Positions 49,605-61,604 of a stretch of DNA of 64,000 bases are shown in pieces. The notes beneath the pieces are model-generated. The model was not told where the DNA came from and searched no databases. It was given only the letters and a program-made list of their open reading frames with translations. Position 1 is the stretch's first letter. Each line of letters begins with the position of its first letter. The position numbers and the translations under genes are program-made. Origin of the DNA: Oxytricha trifallax (lineage: Eukaryota; Ciliophora; Spirotrichea; Sporadotrichida; Oxytrichidae); NCBI GenBank assembly GCA_000711775.1, contig ARYC01019201.1, forward strand, positions 1 through 64,000, read 5' to 3'.

Positions 49605-51776
49605 ATGGAATCAAGTATTTCAACCACTCAACCATCTTTTCCTTGTACCGATGCAGAAATGTTTGAAGCGTCAAAATATGAAGTGATCGTGTTGTTAAAA
49701 AAGATGCTCTCTAAACAATTAATCCCTCAACTATTCACTGGTTATGAAAAAATCAGCCTATTTACAAAGAGTTAAGATGATTTGCAGATTGTAACAAAAA
49801 TTGACTAAGAGACATTAAGCAAATTAATGGTTCTATATATCAAGAACGAAGCAGGACTTCACATGTATAATAAAATGATGATCTATTTAAGCAATAATGT
49901 ATAGTAACTAATAATGACTGATATCTTTGTACCTCTCATGATAATGCTTAATGATTTCAAAAAAAACAGGCTTTTCAAAAAATGCACGTCAATTTAGCTT
50001 ATTACCAAATGCTCTGATGACTTTCTGGATGATATATCTAACTTGGGTTTTGACTTGAAAAGCAATATTTGCCTCAATAAAATCAAGTCTTTGATCAGTC
50101 AAAATAAAGTTGATTATTAAATTCAGTATAATTTTGATTTTTAAATTGGTAACGAAGAGCTTTCAACATCAGAATAATAAAAGGTAGACGAAGCGTAATA
50201 AAGTTATAGCGGAATAATTGTGATTAGAGTTAATGAGAAGTTTGTTTTCGATGCAGAAGAAAAGCATAATGGCAAAGAGTTAATTGAGTTGCTCAATAAA
50301 GCAATTAAAACTTAGAAAATTATGTTCAAAGAATTTGAAAAAAGATTTGATGTCATTCTACCAGATTATAAAATCAAAAAAGTTCCAATAGAAACAGGAA
50401 AGCATTTTAAACAGCTTAAATTGATCTATAGACCATTTGAAGACTTTAATTTTGATCATCAAAATTCATCAGAAATGTTTTAATTCAATCTAAAAAGCGA
50501 GAAACTTTAACTCAAATGTGTTTTTGAGAAATCAGAATACCTCAGTGATACAAGCGATCAAGAATTTAAATAAAGAGATTATTCGCTTGTTTAATTGAAA
50601 TGTTTAGAGTTTATATTTTTACAAGATTTACTAATCTTTGAAAATGAAGCAAGAAAGTTTTAAGCAGACATTGATAATATGATCAAATAGAAAAGAGTGG
50701 ATGTTTCTAAAAGTTTTCACAAATCATAATTAATTAGAATGAACCCAACAAGTAACTACATGGATAAGTTTAATTCAACAATTAAATCATTGTCATTGAC
50801 AGAAATCTTAAATGAAGATTTTCGTAGTGAGCAGCACTCTTTTGAAAATTTTCTGTATAGCATTCCAGAGCTTGATTAAAATAAATACCAAGTTGCTACA
50901 AAGCTAAAGGGAAAGTCATAGTATATTCTAGATACTTCTTTTTATGAAGACTTTAAGTCTTAATTTGATGAAAAGACTTCGATGATTTGTGATGTGCCAA
51001 TAACTCAAAATAGTGAACTCCTCTCTATTATACCAGAGAGTTAATCTGTGCCTCTGGAATCAAATAGTTTGTTGAACTCTTTGGACTTGAAGGAGGAGTC
51101 ATTAAATTTAATACTCCCTTAAAAGAATGATGATTTTAGTGCATGCTTGTAAACTAATGAAGATTAAGTCAATACTCATGGAAAATCTCAAACTTATGTT
51201 AGTTGTGAAGTCCAAATCAATGAAGAATATCGTCAAATTGGCATAAATGAAATTTGCACCATTTAAGATTCAGTAGGAATATCATATGAACAAGCAAAAG
51301 GAAATTCAGAAGCTTAAATAGATATTTATATGCTGCAGACCTCTAACATTGAATCTCAGTCATTGCGTGATATAAAAAATGCAGATTACTCATTAAATAT
51401 CGATGTCTAAAAGCATGAAGTCTCAAATTATCCAAGAACTTGTTCAGATAAATCTTATTTAGATTCGAAAAATGAAGAGGGAGATTTTCATATCTAAAAT
51501 GCTAATTCGAGTACCTAATCTATCGGATTCAATGAGGTAGATGAAACTAGCAAAGTTAGTGTTGGCACATAAACTTATGCTAATGATAAAGTCCAATTAG
51601 TGAAAAAGACTCAATGTGATACTTTGACTTCTCTGCATATTGAAAACTTCTAACTTGCTTGTATAAGTATTTCCAAAGCCCAATAGAAGTCAAAGAAACT
51701 GCTTTCTTATCAAAATTCAAATCAATTTCAAGAATTTAAGCAGGCCTTGAAGGAGTCTTGCTGGCCATTTTATTGA
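49605..51776 (+). CDS. uncharacterised repeated-family protein, member 2 (723 aa, no IES)
   Basis: Uninterrupted from ATG 49605-49607 (MESSISTTQPSFP) to TGA 51774-51776. The N-terminal domain matches member 1 throughout (FEASKYEVIVLLKKMLSKQL, GYEKISLFTK, LMVLYIKNEAGLHMYNKMM, CLNKIKSLISQNKVDY, GIIVIRVNEKFVF, FEKRFDVILPDYKIKKVP, DFNFDHQNSSEMFQFNLKS, KCLEFIFLQDLLIFEN). The C-terminal half is Ser/Gln/Asp-rich and alignable only in short patches before the tail FQEFKQALKESCWPFY. Function unknown; cytosolic or nuclear by lack of targeting signals. Confidence 0.75.
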
Positions 51777-52293
51777 AAATGATGTTCTTAACTACAGCAA
51801 GATAAGTTATTGTAAATGGCTTGTGCAGAAAACTGAAATTTGAGACTCTAATGATTGTAAAACTAGTAAAATATGAATAAGATTGTTTGACTATACAGTA
51901 AAAAATAAAAGAGATAAGTTTATAGACGAATATATTTAGACCTAAATTATTAATGAAGATGCAATGTAATGTTCAATAAAAAATAGATAGTTATAATTTA
52001 ATTTAAAAAATACTTTAAAATAATAACTAGTGTTTTTTAATTATTAAATTAGCTTTTAAGCTAATTAACTAAAAGTTTAATGTTTTAATATAAAAATTAA
52101 ATTATTATAAGAATTATATTTATCGCAATTAATTTTCAAGCATATGGTTTATATATTCCAAGATGTAGATAAGGTATGTGTTAAGTGATCTTATTAATTA
52201 AATTGTAAAATTAAAATAGGTAAAGAAGAAATAAAATTAATCAAATACAAATCATTTACAAAAATAATTATTAAACTATTAAACCTTCATTAA
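51777..52293. other. AT-rich spacer
   Basis: No coding-like frame. Right end homologous to the flanks of the other Nup62 C-terminal copies. Confidence 0.4.
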
Positions 52294-53189
52294 TCAGTTC
52301 TTCTCCATGCCCAGTCTGCCAGCAACCTCTTCCACTTAGTAGTTAAGGTCGACTGCTGTGTTCTCAAGCCAGAGCAGTGTCTCATAATAAGAATTCACGA
52401 TTGAGTCGAGGTTGAGGGACTGCCCATTGACCACAATGTTGAATTTCTCTTCGTCCTTTATTTGCTTCTGGTCGATCATAGTCTGCACATCAACAAGTTC
52501 CCTGTTCATTTCTTCAATTTCCTTTTCAATCTGCAATGCCTTCCCGTAAATTTGCTCTCTGGATGTCACTTTAGACAAGTCCACCTTATCCTGATCAGAA
52601 ACTGCTTGGTTGAAGTAAATCTATATTAATTATTATCACAATATGCTAAAATATTATATCAAGTTTACTGTATGAGCTGCTGATTGCCGCCTGAAGCAAT
52701 GAGTGTGTCGAGTTCCCTCTCAATTTGGCTTAGCTCATCGATAATTTGAGTTTGGTCGTCTGCAATGCCCTTGATGGTTTTGTGGTTGTTCATGTAAATG
52801 TTGATCACTTCCTTGGAAAAGGCCTCCACTCTTTTGATTTAGCCCAGGGACTCGTAGATCAGAGACTCATAGGTCAGGAGTTGGGAGCAGGTGTCATAGA
52901 AGACGTTCTCGTTTTATTCCACTTGGTGACGCCACTTGTTAAACATTTTCTATTAAAAATCGAGGCATTTAATGACTGGATATATTTAAATTAATGTTTG
53001 AAAGCTCCTCTAAGTTTAATCATTGCTCCAACTTATTGTTCATCAGGAATTATTTATGCTTACATAGGCTGTGCTTATTATATTTGAGGTTGCCCTTGCA
53101 AAATTTACTGCTGTTATTAAGATTAATCACTAGTTCCTGCATTTTATTAACTTCCTAGATTAATGCCTCCTGGTTGCTATTAATCTTAA
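52294..53189 (-). CDS. Nup62/Nsp1 linker and C-terminal coiled-coil MDSs, inverted (scrambled gene, part 2)
   Basis: Reads from 53189 downward. The block starts with TTAAGATTAATAG (complement of 53177-53189), identical to the end of the FG block at 43922-43934. In the frame set by that pointer it encodes a Gln-rich linker (QPGGINLGSQQNAGTSDQ, then QQQQQILQGQPQIQQAQPM) and EQQVGAMIKLRGAF (52998-53189). An AT-rich IES (52941-52997) follows, then FNKWRHQVEQNEHAFQDTCSQLL... (52668-52940), a second IES (about 52612-52667) and the final block SDQDKVDLSKVTSREQ...VEEVAGRLGMEKN, TGA 52294-52296. The coiled coil of about 200 aa matches the Nsp1_C domain, which anchors Nup62 to Nup54/Nup58. The orientation is opposite to the FG part. 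Confidence 0.82.
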
Positions 53190-53449
53190 AAAATTATAAA
53201 AAATTCATAATCATTAATTGATTTAGGTTTATGAACTTTTAAATATTAATAATTAATATTAATTTGAGCATTAAGCATAGTCATTATAATATAGGAAAGA
53301 ACAAGATTAAAAATTGCATAATTATTTTGGCATATCTATCAATAATTTGAGATTATAAATTGAATGTTTAAATTGAAAGTTATAATAATAAGCTTAATCA
53401 TTTGAAATTTAGTCATTTCCATGATATTTTGTTTTACTCTAAATTTGTA
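53190..53449. other. divergent AT-rich spacer
   Basis: Nothing recognised between the linker MDS and family member 3. Confidence 0.4.
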
Positions 53450-54390
53450 ATGGAAAAAGGAGAAATCATGACTTCTCATTTGTAAATAATAGAGAGCTCT
53501 AAATTCAAACTGGTAGCTTTGATTAAAAAGCTTTTATCTTACAAATTGGTTCCAACTCTCATTACTGGGTTTGAGCAGCTAAGCTTGTTTACTAAGGATG
53601 AAACAGAAAGGCAACTTGTGACACAAATGAACTTTGATCATCTCAACAAACTCATGATATTGTATCTGAGAAATGAGTCTGCTCTAAAATTTTACGAATA
53701 AATGATGAGCGATTTGATGAAGCATAAATATGACTTGCCTTCACTAGACGTATTTATTCCTCTTGCAGCTAGTCTATAAAGGCTTGATCGAGAGTGCATT
53801 TTGAAGAAGACTACGTAAATTTAACTTGTTAGCAATATTAACGATCGCTAAATCCAGGATGTGAAATATGACAATGGCTATTAAAGTGATTCATGCCTTC
53901 AGAAAATCAAGTCTCTGATTAACTAAAATAAAATTGATTATTAAATTCTATATAATTTCAATTTCAAAATTGGACAAGAACTTGAATAAACATAGTAGGA
54001 AGTTGAACAATAAGGGAGTTTGCAATTCAAAGAAATGAGTGTCATTAAAATATCTGAAAAATTCGAATTTTCATCAAACTCTACTAAAAATTTAACGAAT
54101 CAGTTTTCAGTGTAGAGCTTGACAATGCTCTTTAACATTAAGTTTAAAGATTTGTTGAATTTTTACATGTTTTTGAAACTTTGTTACCCCAAGGACATAT
54201 CCAAAATGCTCCACTTTAATTTGATACTTGCTTTAAAAAACTCAAGCGTCATTTTAACACAATTAACGAATTCAACTTTATTCATAATAAATCAACCAGC
54301 ATGTTTGACTTTACTCTTAAATGTGATGATATTATACTAAAGTCCAAGATAGACATATTGTAGAGTGTGATTTAGCTAGAGTTAAAATGA
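53450..54390 (+). pseudogene. uncharacterised repeated-family member 3, frameshifted and truncated
   Basis: ATG 53450-53452 (MEKGEIMTSHLQIIESS). Matches the N-terminal domain of members 1 and 2 (FKLVALIKKLLSYKLVPTLITGFEQLSLFTK, LMILYLRNESALKFYEQMM, CLQKIKSLINQNKIDY). Near 54110-54170 the match moves to another frame (FETLLP..., then INEFNFIHNKSTSMFDFTLK) and ends at TGA 54388-54390, so the KCLEFIFLQD motif is only partial (KCLEFNFLM near 54430) and the whole variable C-terminal half is missing. Most simply a decayed copy. Confidence 0.7.
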
Positions 54391-55832
54391 AAAATAAAAA
54401 AATTCATCTATAAAATTTATTCAATAAAGTGCTTAGAATTTAACTTTTTAATGATTTAAAATGAATGAGAGTAATGCCGAGAGATTTAATTAAGAAGTTA
54501 AAATAGAACTATTTTCAATTAAAATAATTATGAAATAAGATAAAAGATTTGTCTTTAATAGTTCATTTAATATTCGTTTAGAACATAATTTTAAAACAGA
54601 TTTATTTTTAATACTTTATCCTTAAGCATACAAATTCTCTTTAATACTTATATTAAATTTTTTTATGAGAAAATCATCTGCCCATACTAAATAATTTATT
54701 TGGAAAATATTTATCACATCAACCATGAACAAATCTCACCCATCTGAAAATCTAATATTGTTTTATCTTTATAAAAAATCAAATATTTTCATGAAAATTT
54801 CATTAATCATATATTTAAGCAATTTTTATAATATAAACTTATTAATATCTGTAATTAATATTAATTAATTTGAACCATAAATAATTTAAATAAGAGCAAG
54901 ATGCCTACATTTAAATTTTTAGTGAATTAGTCTAATTAATTTATGATTAGTTTTATGTATAATTGCCTTAAATTTAAAAAATTAAATTTAAAGATATGTA
55001 ATAAAAAATTTATCTGTAAAAATTACTTCAAAAGTTAATATATTGGTATTCTAAGTGAAGAAAAAGAGCTAGTCTGTCAAAATAACTAATTTCAGCTTTT
55101 CTTCTAGAAGTCCTGTGCTGTGTTGAAATATGGGCTCTTACTGAAATGAAGAAATTAAGAGTACATAAATTTACAAATTTAATGCTAATGCATTAAACTA
55201 TCGATGATGTAATTTGAAAGTAAAAGGTAATTGATAATATATTTAAACCATTAAATGAAATTGTTTAAATTTAAATTTAATATTATATGTATTTGCTAAA
55301 ATGTATATACTCAATTCTGACTATATTTTAAAGATATGAAAATTTGTCTAAATAAATGTCAATAAATAGACTAGAAAAATTAGGAGTGAACTTGCTGAAC
55401 AGACTATAATGAATCTGAATTTTAGAAAGGGCATAGATTTGTAAAAAAAAGAAGCAATTTTTACTAATAATTATTATGTATTTTTAAAATGTTATGATCA
55501 TTTTTTTAATTAAGACAATTAGAAGATTATCATTTTAATGAAATTGTTTTAAAAATCTAGCATACTTTTATTAAATTAAGATTTGCAAGTGAATTATCTA
55601 ATTAATGAAAAAAATAAATTCTTAATATAAAACAACATTTTATGATTAGCTTTACGTCAAAGATATCATTTAATGTATCTAAATAAATCATTTAGTCTAA
55701 CTAAATTTATAGTAAATTTGTATTCTTATATTTTACAGTAGAATCTTCACCCCTTCAACTAAACCCTACTATTTAAGTTCAATATTTTATAAATCAACAA
55801 TTAAACTACGTTAACATACCTTGAAGTCAATT
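54391..55832. other. long AT-rich stretch
   Basis: 1.4 kb. It includes decayed remnants of member 3 to about 54450. A short minus-strand frame at about 55076-55166 (MYSQFLHFSKSPYFNTAQDFQKKS, then TGA) is coding-like but isolated. Confidence 0.4.
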
Positions 55833-58307
55833 TCAATCAGTAAAATAATCGAATATAGTAGATATGAACGAAAACAAAGAATCAGCCATTTCCCAAGATG
55901 GGACCTTTTCACAGTTTCGCTCACCATCGTTTAGCTAGTAATCAAATAGGCTTGCTCCAGAAAGAAGTGAAACTTCTCTGCCTCTCAAATCAAATTAATG
56001 AACAAAGCTCCCTTAAGTTGAATTCAAGTTGTTCTCTTGTTGCACTTAATAGCATGAACTATCGTAATTATGTTATTCTGGCTATTAAGCAGAGTAGAAT
56101 TCCATATTCAACTATGAAGGCACTTCATAGGCTGAAAAATCATTGAATTTATCACTGATTAGTTTATCATGACCAGCAGAGCTTTTAGGATTAGAAACTA
56201 TTTCTGGTATCACTCTCTACTGCTTGCTTTATGATTGAGCACATAAAGATATTTTGTTTTTGATTGTAGGAACTTGATTAGCTGGAGAATTGGTTTAATC
56301 TTGGCTTAGATTGGCATTTATGACTTCTCCACTAAAAGATTTTCTATTCTGACTACAATTGTTAATAATTTTATCATTTGCTCCTTTCTCAATTGAATTT
56401 ATACAAGATAATTTGTGATTTTCATCTCTAATATTTTTGGGTAGACTTTCATTCATCATGAATTATTCATGATGTTTAGGCTTTCCTATTATATCCAATG
56501 ATTCAAGAAGTTCCTATTTTCTCTAAGTTTATTGAGAATTAATGATTTCACTTTTAGATTTAACTTAAATTTTTGGTGAAATCAAAGGTTTGGGGAGTTC
56601 ATAATTATCTTCTTGATAATCTTTGAGGTTCACACTTTTGATTGTTGCAGCTTTCAAATGAGTTTTCTCCAAGTCTTCTAAATTTACTATTTTAAAAGAG
56701 ATGAGAGTTTCACTATCTAGAATTATTGGTACTTCCGAATCAGATAAATTTGATTCTTGCATAGAAAAGTCTTATTTTGGCTCACTCAATGGTAGGTATT
56801 TTATCTTTTAAATACTTGAATCAACTTCCATTTCCAAAATTAAAGATTGAGTTGTGTCATACTACTATAAAATCATGCTTTGAACAAGTGGTATTGATTC
56901 TAAATTCTAAGTGCAAGCTTGATTAGACTTAAAATTCATGCAGTTATTTTAACTCACCGAGTCCTTTAAGTCCAATCCACCTTCTTTAGTGTTGCATCTT
57001 ACTAATACTGATCTTTCCAACTCTTTCTTCTAGTTTTGCTGAGTTTAACATCCAAAGTAGTTGATATTGAGTAATAAATTTTTATCAATATCACAATATT
57101 AGCTCAACTTTGGATTCTAAAATTTCCCAATTTGTTACTAAATTAAACTATTTGATGTCTCAGACTTAATACCCTCTTTAGTCAAAGAATACGATCTATG
57201 TTTTGCTTGAACTTTACTTGAACAATGAGATTAATTTTTTTAAAACTAAAGTGCAAAATTTCTAGCATCAATTTCATTCAACAACTAATCTTGTAAAAAA
57301 ATGAATTCTAAGCATTTTAAATTCAAAATTTCTTAATTTAAAGAATATCTATTTTCTTGTTTGCTGTAGCTACTTAAGTACTCCGACTTCTCAATGACAG
57401 ATTTTAACTTCAGCTCCTCACTCTATAAGTCGAATTGAAACATGGTAGTGGAAAATTTATGCAAATTTTGAAAATCATTGAATTAGTTGAAGAATTGTCT
57501 CATTCTACTTAAATGTTAACTGATTTCAAGAGATGGAGTTTTGTCAATCACCTTTTAAGAAACAATAACATCGAACCTCTTTGAAAATTCTTATATTCTA
57601 AGAAGTTGAGTTTAAATAGCTTAATCAAGAACTTCTGTCAAATTTTATGGACTGCTATCAATATCAGAACTCTAAAATTCAAAGTTTTCGGAAACTCTTA
57701 TAACAGTCATGCCTGTAAAACTCATCTTATTTTACTAAGGTTCCTGCTCAAGTACTGTGACTTCATGTTTTCCAATTTAAAAATTGAAATTATATTAGAT
57801 TTAATAATCAATTTTACTTTTACTAATGAGACGCTTAATCTTTTATTAGCAATTTCTGCTCTCAAAGTCATGGATGAAACTCACATTGTTAAAATTCTTT
57901 ACTTAACAATCCTCACAATTAGAAATAATTTGAATCTCAGTGGTCTTCTTGTAAATACAATCATTGTAAAGGCTTTTTAGCATAACAGCTAATGGGATGA
58001 AGAATTCAGTTTATCTTAGAGTGGTAGCGTTTTTTATCAAATAGTTCTGTACACCAAAGTAGAGCTTTCTTGCAGACTCATTCTTTAAATAGAGGATCAT
58101 CAATTTATTAAGATGCTGATAGTTCATTTGAGTGAACATTTGGAGATCTGTTTATTTAACTGTATAGAGACTCAGTGTTTCGAAACCTGAAAAAAGAGTG
58201 GGTATGAGTCTTTAGCTTAGTAATTTCTTAATTAGTTAAATCAGATCATATTTTGACTGTTCATAAGATTCCAATTCCAATGTTTGCTTTGAAACAGTTC
58301 TATGCAT
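55833..58307 (-). CDS. uncharacterised repeated-family protein, member 4 (824 aa, no IES)
   Basis: One uninterrupted minus-strand frame, ATG 58305-58307 (MHRTVSKQTLESYEQSKYD) to TGA 55833-55835, with TAA/TAG as Gln. The domain order equals members 1 and 2: SKYDLIQLIKKLLSQRLIPT, GFETLSLYTV, LMILYLKNESARKLY, TTEIQIISNC, KIKRLISKSKIDYQIQYNF, MTVIRVSENFEFQ, EFSKRFDVIV, TTMFQFDLQSEELKLKSV, EKSEYLSSYS, LKCLEFIFLQD. The Ser/Asn/Gln-rich C-terminal half is longer, with the tail EKVPSWEMADSLFSF echoing the WPF tail. It is the longest and most diverged intact member, and lies opposite to the others. Confidence 0.75.
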
Positions 58308-58464
58308 CTCGAGTTTAGAGAAAACGTTTAAAGTAATTAAGTTTAAGTTAACTTATTAAATGATTTATTATGATTACCTCAATTTCAACATTCAATTTAT
58401 AGACAAAAATCATAAAATAAATATGCTAAAAGTCATTTGTAATTTAAAACCTTATCAAGATTTG
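58308..58464. promoter_or_regulatory. divergent spacer between family members 4 and 5
   Basis: 157 bp between two divergent starts; AT-rich, no motif identified. Confidence 0.3.
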
Positions 58465-60417
58465 ATGTATACTTTGAGCAATTTATAAGTAGCTTAAAAT
58501 GACTTAATTCGGCTATTAAAAAGAACGCTTTCAAAGAAACTCATACCAATTATGTTTACTGGGTATGAAGACTTATGCTTATACACACATGTTGAAAATG
58601 AACATTAATTGCTCTCGAAAGTTGACTTTGAAAACTTGAACAGCTTAATGATTCTCTACATCAAAAATGAGAGTGCCACCAAAATGACCCTATAAATGCT
58701 GATTTATATGAAGAAACACGCAGAAATTCTTAAAGAAAATGAGTCCTTCATTTAACTAGCAATTATGCTAAAAGACTTTCATGAGCAAAGCTTGTACAGA
58801 AAGAAGATTGGAATTTAACTTATCACAAATTGTAAGAATGAGAAATTTTCAGCAATTTCAGATGTGAGTTTTAACCCAAGTGATGTAAAGTGCTTTGAAA
58901 AGATAAGGTCTTTGATTAGTTAAAATAAAACAGATTTTTAGATTCAATATAGCTTTAATATTTAAATTGGGGATCAGCAACTAACATCATCTGAACTGCA
59001 AAACTTGCAATCAAACGTTGACTCTCCACCTGGAATGTTATTAATCAAAATCTAAGAGAATTTTGAGCTCGAAGCAAATTTGGATGAAAAATTCTCTGAT
59101 AAAGATTTGACTAAAATTCTAAAGAACGAGAGAAAAACATAAAAAAAAAAAGTTTATTGAGTTTCAAAAAAGGTTTAATGTCTCATTTTCTTAAGATAAA
59201 ATTTTAGAAGCTCCATCAAATCTACGTTAATACTTAAGAGAGATAAAATACAAGATATACACTCCATTTGTTGATTTTTTGGATGACCACATGAAAGCAA
59301 AATCAATTTTTGAATTCAATTATAAAAGCGCTAGCCTGATCAAAAAATCTTTCATTGTGAAGTCTGAAAATGTGAGCGATTAATAAATATAGTAAAATAT
59401 TGATTTCAAAATTTTTTCAAGAAAATGCTTAGAATTAATTTTCTTGTAAGATTTAATATTTTACAATGATGAAGAATCAAGTATCTCAAAAGAGTTTATG
59501 AGAATATTTAGTCAAGATCTGAATTCGGGATTTATGATAAAAACTCAAGGCAGACAAAGAAAGAAAATTCGAATCCCTTAGTTAGAACAGACTAGATATC
59601 GGATATTCTAAACGAAAAGCTAGGATCTGATGAATCTTTTGAGGTCATCATTAATAGAGATTGTTTGAATAAATCAAAGAATAGTAAAAATAGAAGTCGT
59701 GAAATATCGTAAAACAAACGCAGCAAGAGCTATGATATCAAAGAATAAGATTCATTAGTAAAGACTAGTATTAACAGATAGAAGAACAAGAAACTTGTTT
59801 TATCCTAGAATTCCTCTCAGAGATTAGAGTCATTAGCTCTTAATGATGGCTCTATAGTACCTGATGAAATGATGATAACTTTGGATTTAGAAAAGTCATA
59901 AGCAATAGTTAAACCTGTCAAGTCAGAAGAAGCACAGAAAATTATTGGAATTCCTGATTTTAGACCTTGCCATTCAATATCTAGCGTTAATATGCATGAT
60001 AAACAAAATTCATAAGCCCAAGTGCTTATTTCAGAAAGAAACGATTATAGAAATTAAGTCGATCAATCAGTAGAAAAGGATTTTCCTTCTTAAAATCCTG
60101 TAGAATTGGAGGCTATTGAGGCAATCAAGAACGAAGACTTATCATTGATGTAGATTTCGGGCTTTTAATCAAATGAAGTCTCTTAACTTTCCAATTATAG
60201 AAATGTTAGAGATGAAGATTCAAAATCTTCAGAAGAGTTGTATCTTAACTCAAAGCTATATGAGTAGTGTGATGTTCTGTTGAACTAAGCCAAGGAAAGT
60301 AAATAAGGTCTCGTTAGCAACTAACCCCTTCAACTCTCACCATTAAATAATCAAGGTCCAACCTCGTAACTCTACGACTAAGTTAAGCATTAAAACTAGT
60401 CGAGGGATAGCATCTGA
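58465..60417 (+). pseudogene. uncharacterised repeated-family member 5, two frame breaks
   Basis: ATG 58465-58467 (MYTLSNLQVAQNDLIRLL). The N-terminal domain is clear (LLKRTLSKKLIPIMFTGYEDLCLYTH, LMILYIKNESATKM, CFEKIRSLISQNKTDFQIQYSFN, MLLIKIQENFELE). The frame breaks at an A11 run (59144-59154), where one base more or less restores FIEFQKRFNVSFSQD, and again near 59510, after which a Ser/Gln/Asn-rich tail (TDQISDILNEKLGS... to HQNQSRDSI, TGA 60415-60417) continues. The long open frames on each side of the breaks argue for recent damage, short IESs or an assembly error in the homopolymer. Confidence 0.65.
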
Positions 60418-61012
60418 CATCACTATGACTAAGCATGTGATTAAAAATGAGTACTTATTCATGACTAAGACTATTCTGATTATTTATTAGACTAACTGTT
60501 TGGAGTATTTTTCAAAGTATGTGCTATCAAAAAACTATAAAATTATATTTAGAATTTAATGAAGATAAGTTATGTTTTGTTAGTTGAAGTTTATAATAAA
60601 AAATGCTTGCAATATTTTATTAATTCTCTTAATAACATTTTTCTTTTAAGAATGTTCTAATAATAAATATGTTAAAGCTAAATAACTAATGTTTTGTATT
60701 CAAGAAAGTTGTTTTAGATTATTTATAAGCAATTAATTGACTTAAATTATTCATCAAATGCTTTATTTTATTGTAGGTTATATTGTATAAGCAAATAATA
60801 ATAATAAATAATATCCACAATTTTATATAATGTTTCCTGAAACAAGAAATATTCAAGTATTTCTTTCTATCTGACTATTTCTTCATTATAATTGAATTTG
60901 AAATAATCTTAATTATTTATAATGAACTAAATCATTTGTTATTGATTTTATTTTAGTAGTAATTTAAATAAATTAAAATGAAAAACAATCTATGATTATG
61001 ATTTTCTTAAAG
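60418..61012. other. AT-rich stretch
   Basis: No feature recognised. Confidence 0.45.
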
Positions 61013-61604
61013 TGAAATTTTTAATTAAAGTTTTCCAAAGAGTAGACCGAATTCTTAGTCACCACAGACAACCATGCAAATATTTAAATTAATGATATTC
61101 TTCTGGTAATTAAAATAATTTTAATTTATAATTTTCAATACTAAAAATTATTTTCGACAAATCTAGAAAAGCTTATTAAAGAATCAGATTAAATATACAA
61201 CTAACAAATTCAATCGCTATAAATCACCTTTCAAATAAATTAAATTAAAAAAAAAGTTCTTAAATAAGTGATTCAGAAAACTTAAATGCTTCATCAATGA
61301 AGTTTAAAATTTTCCCTAAAATGAAAAAATATCCAAAAAAATCTCATTAGCAAATGTTATAAAAAATTACAATATAATTATTTTAAAAATGAAATCTAAA
61401 GATATGCCAACCCACATGAAACTTAAGAATTAAGAAAAGTCAAACATGAAAATCCTAACTTCTACTAATTGTTTTTCTGAACAGATTAAATCAGAAATGT
61501 GTTTAGCTTATCTTATGATGAAGATTTCGAGCATGATTTTTCCACTGATAAATCTGATGATTAATTCTATGGCATTTTGAGCCATCTATTTTCTTCCTAT
61601 ATTT
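61013..61604 (+). CDS. fragmentary gene of unknown function
   Basis: Coding-like plus-strand pieces in different frames: 61020-61095 (SFPKSRPNSQSPQTTMQIFKL), 61150-61300 (STNLEKLIKESDQIYNQQIQSL, coil-like), 61385-61475 (NEIQRYANPHETQELRKVKHENPNF) and about 61480-61604 (QIRNVFSLSYDEDFEHDF...LSHLFSSYI, TGA). The frame changes and an in-frame TGA between the last two suggest IESs, but I could not fix the pointers. A possible start is the ATG at about 60979 (MKNNL). No family recognised. Confidence 0.35.

Noticed and set aside
45330..52994. Repeated plus-strand ORFs beginning MSLVVCNALDGFVVV
   Set aside because: Antisense of the Nup62 coiled-coil block in all three copies.
57606..57980. 124-residue plus-strand ORF
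   Set aside because: Antisense of the uninterrupted family member 4, which spans 55833-58307 on the minus strand.
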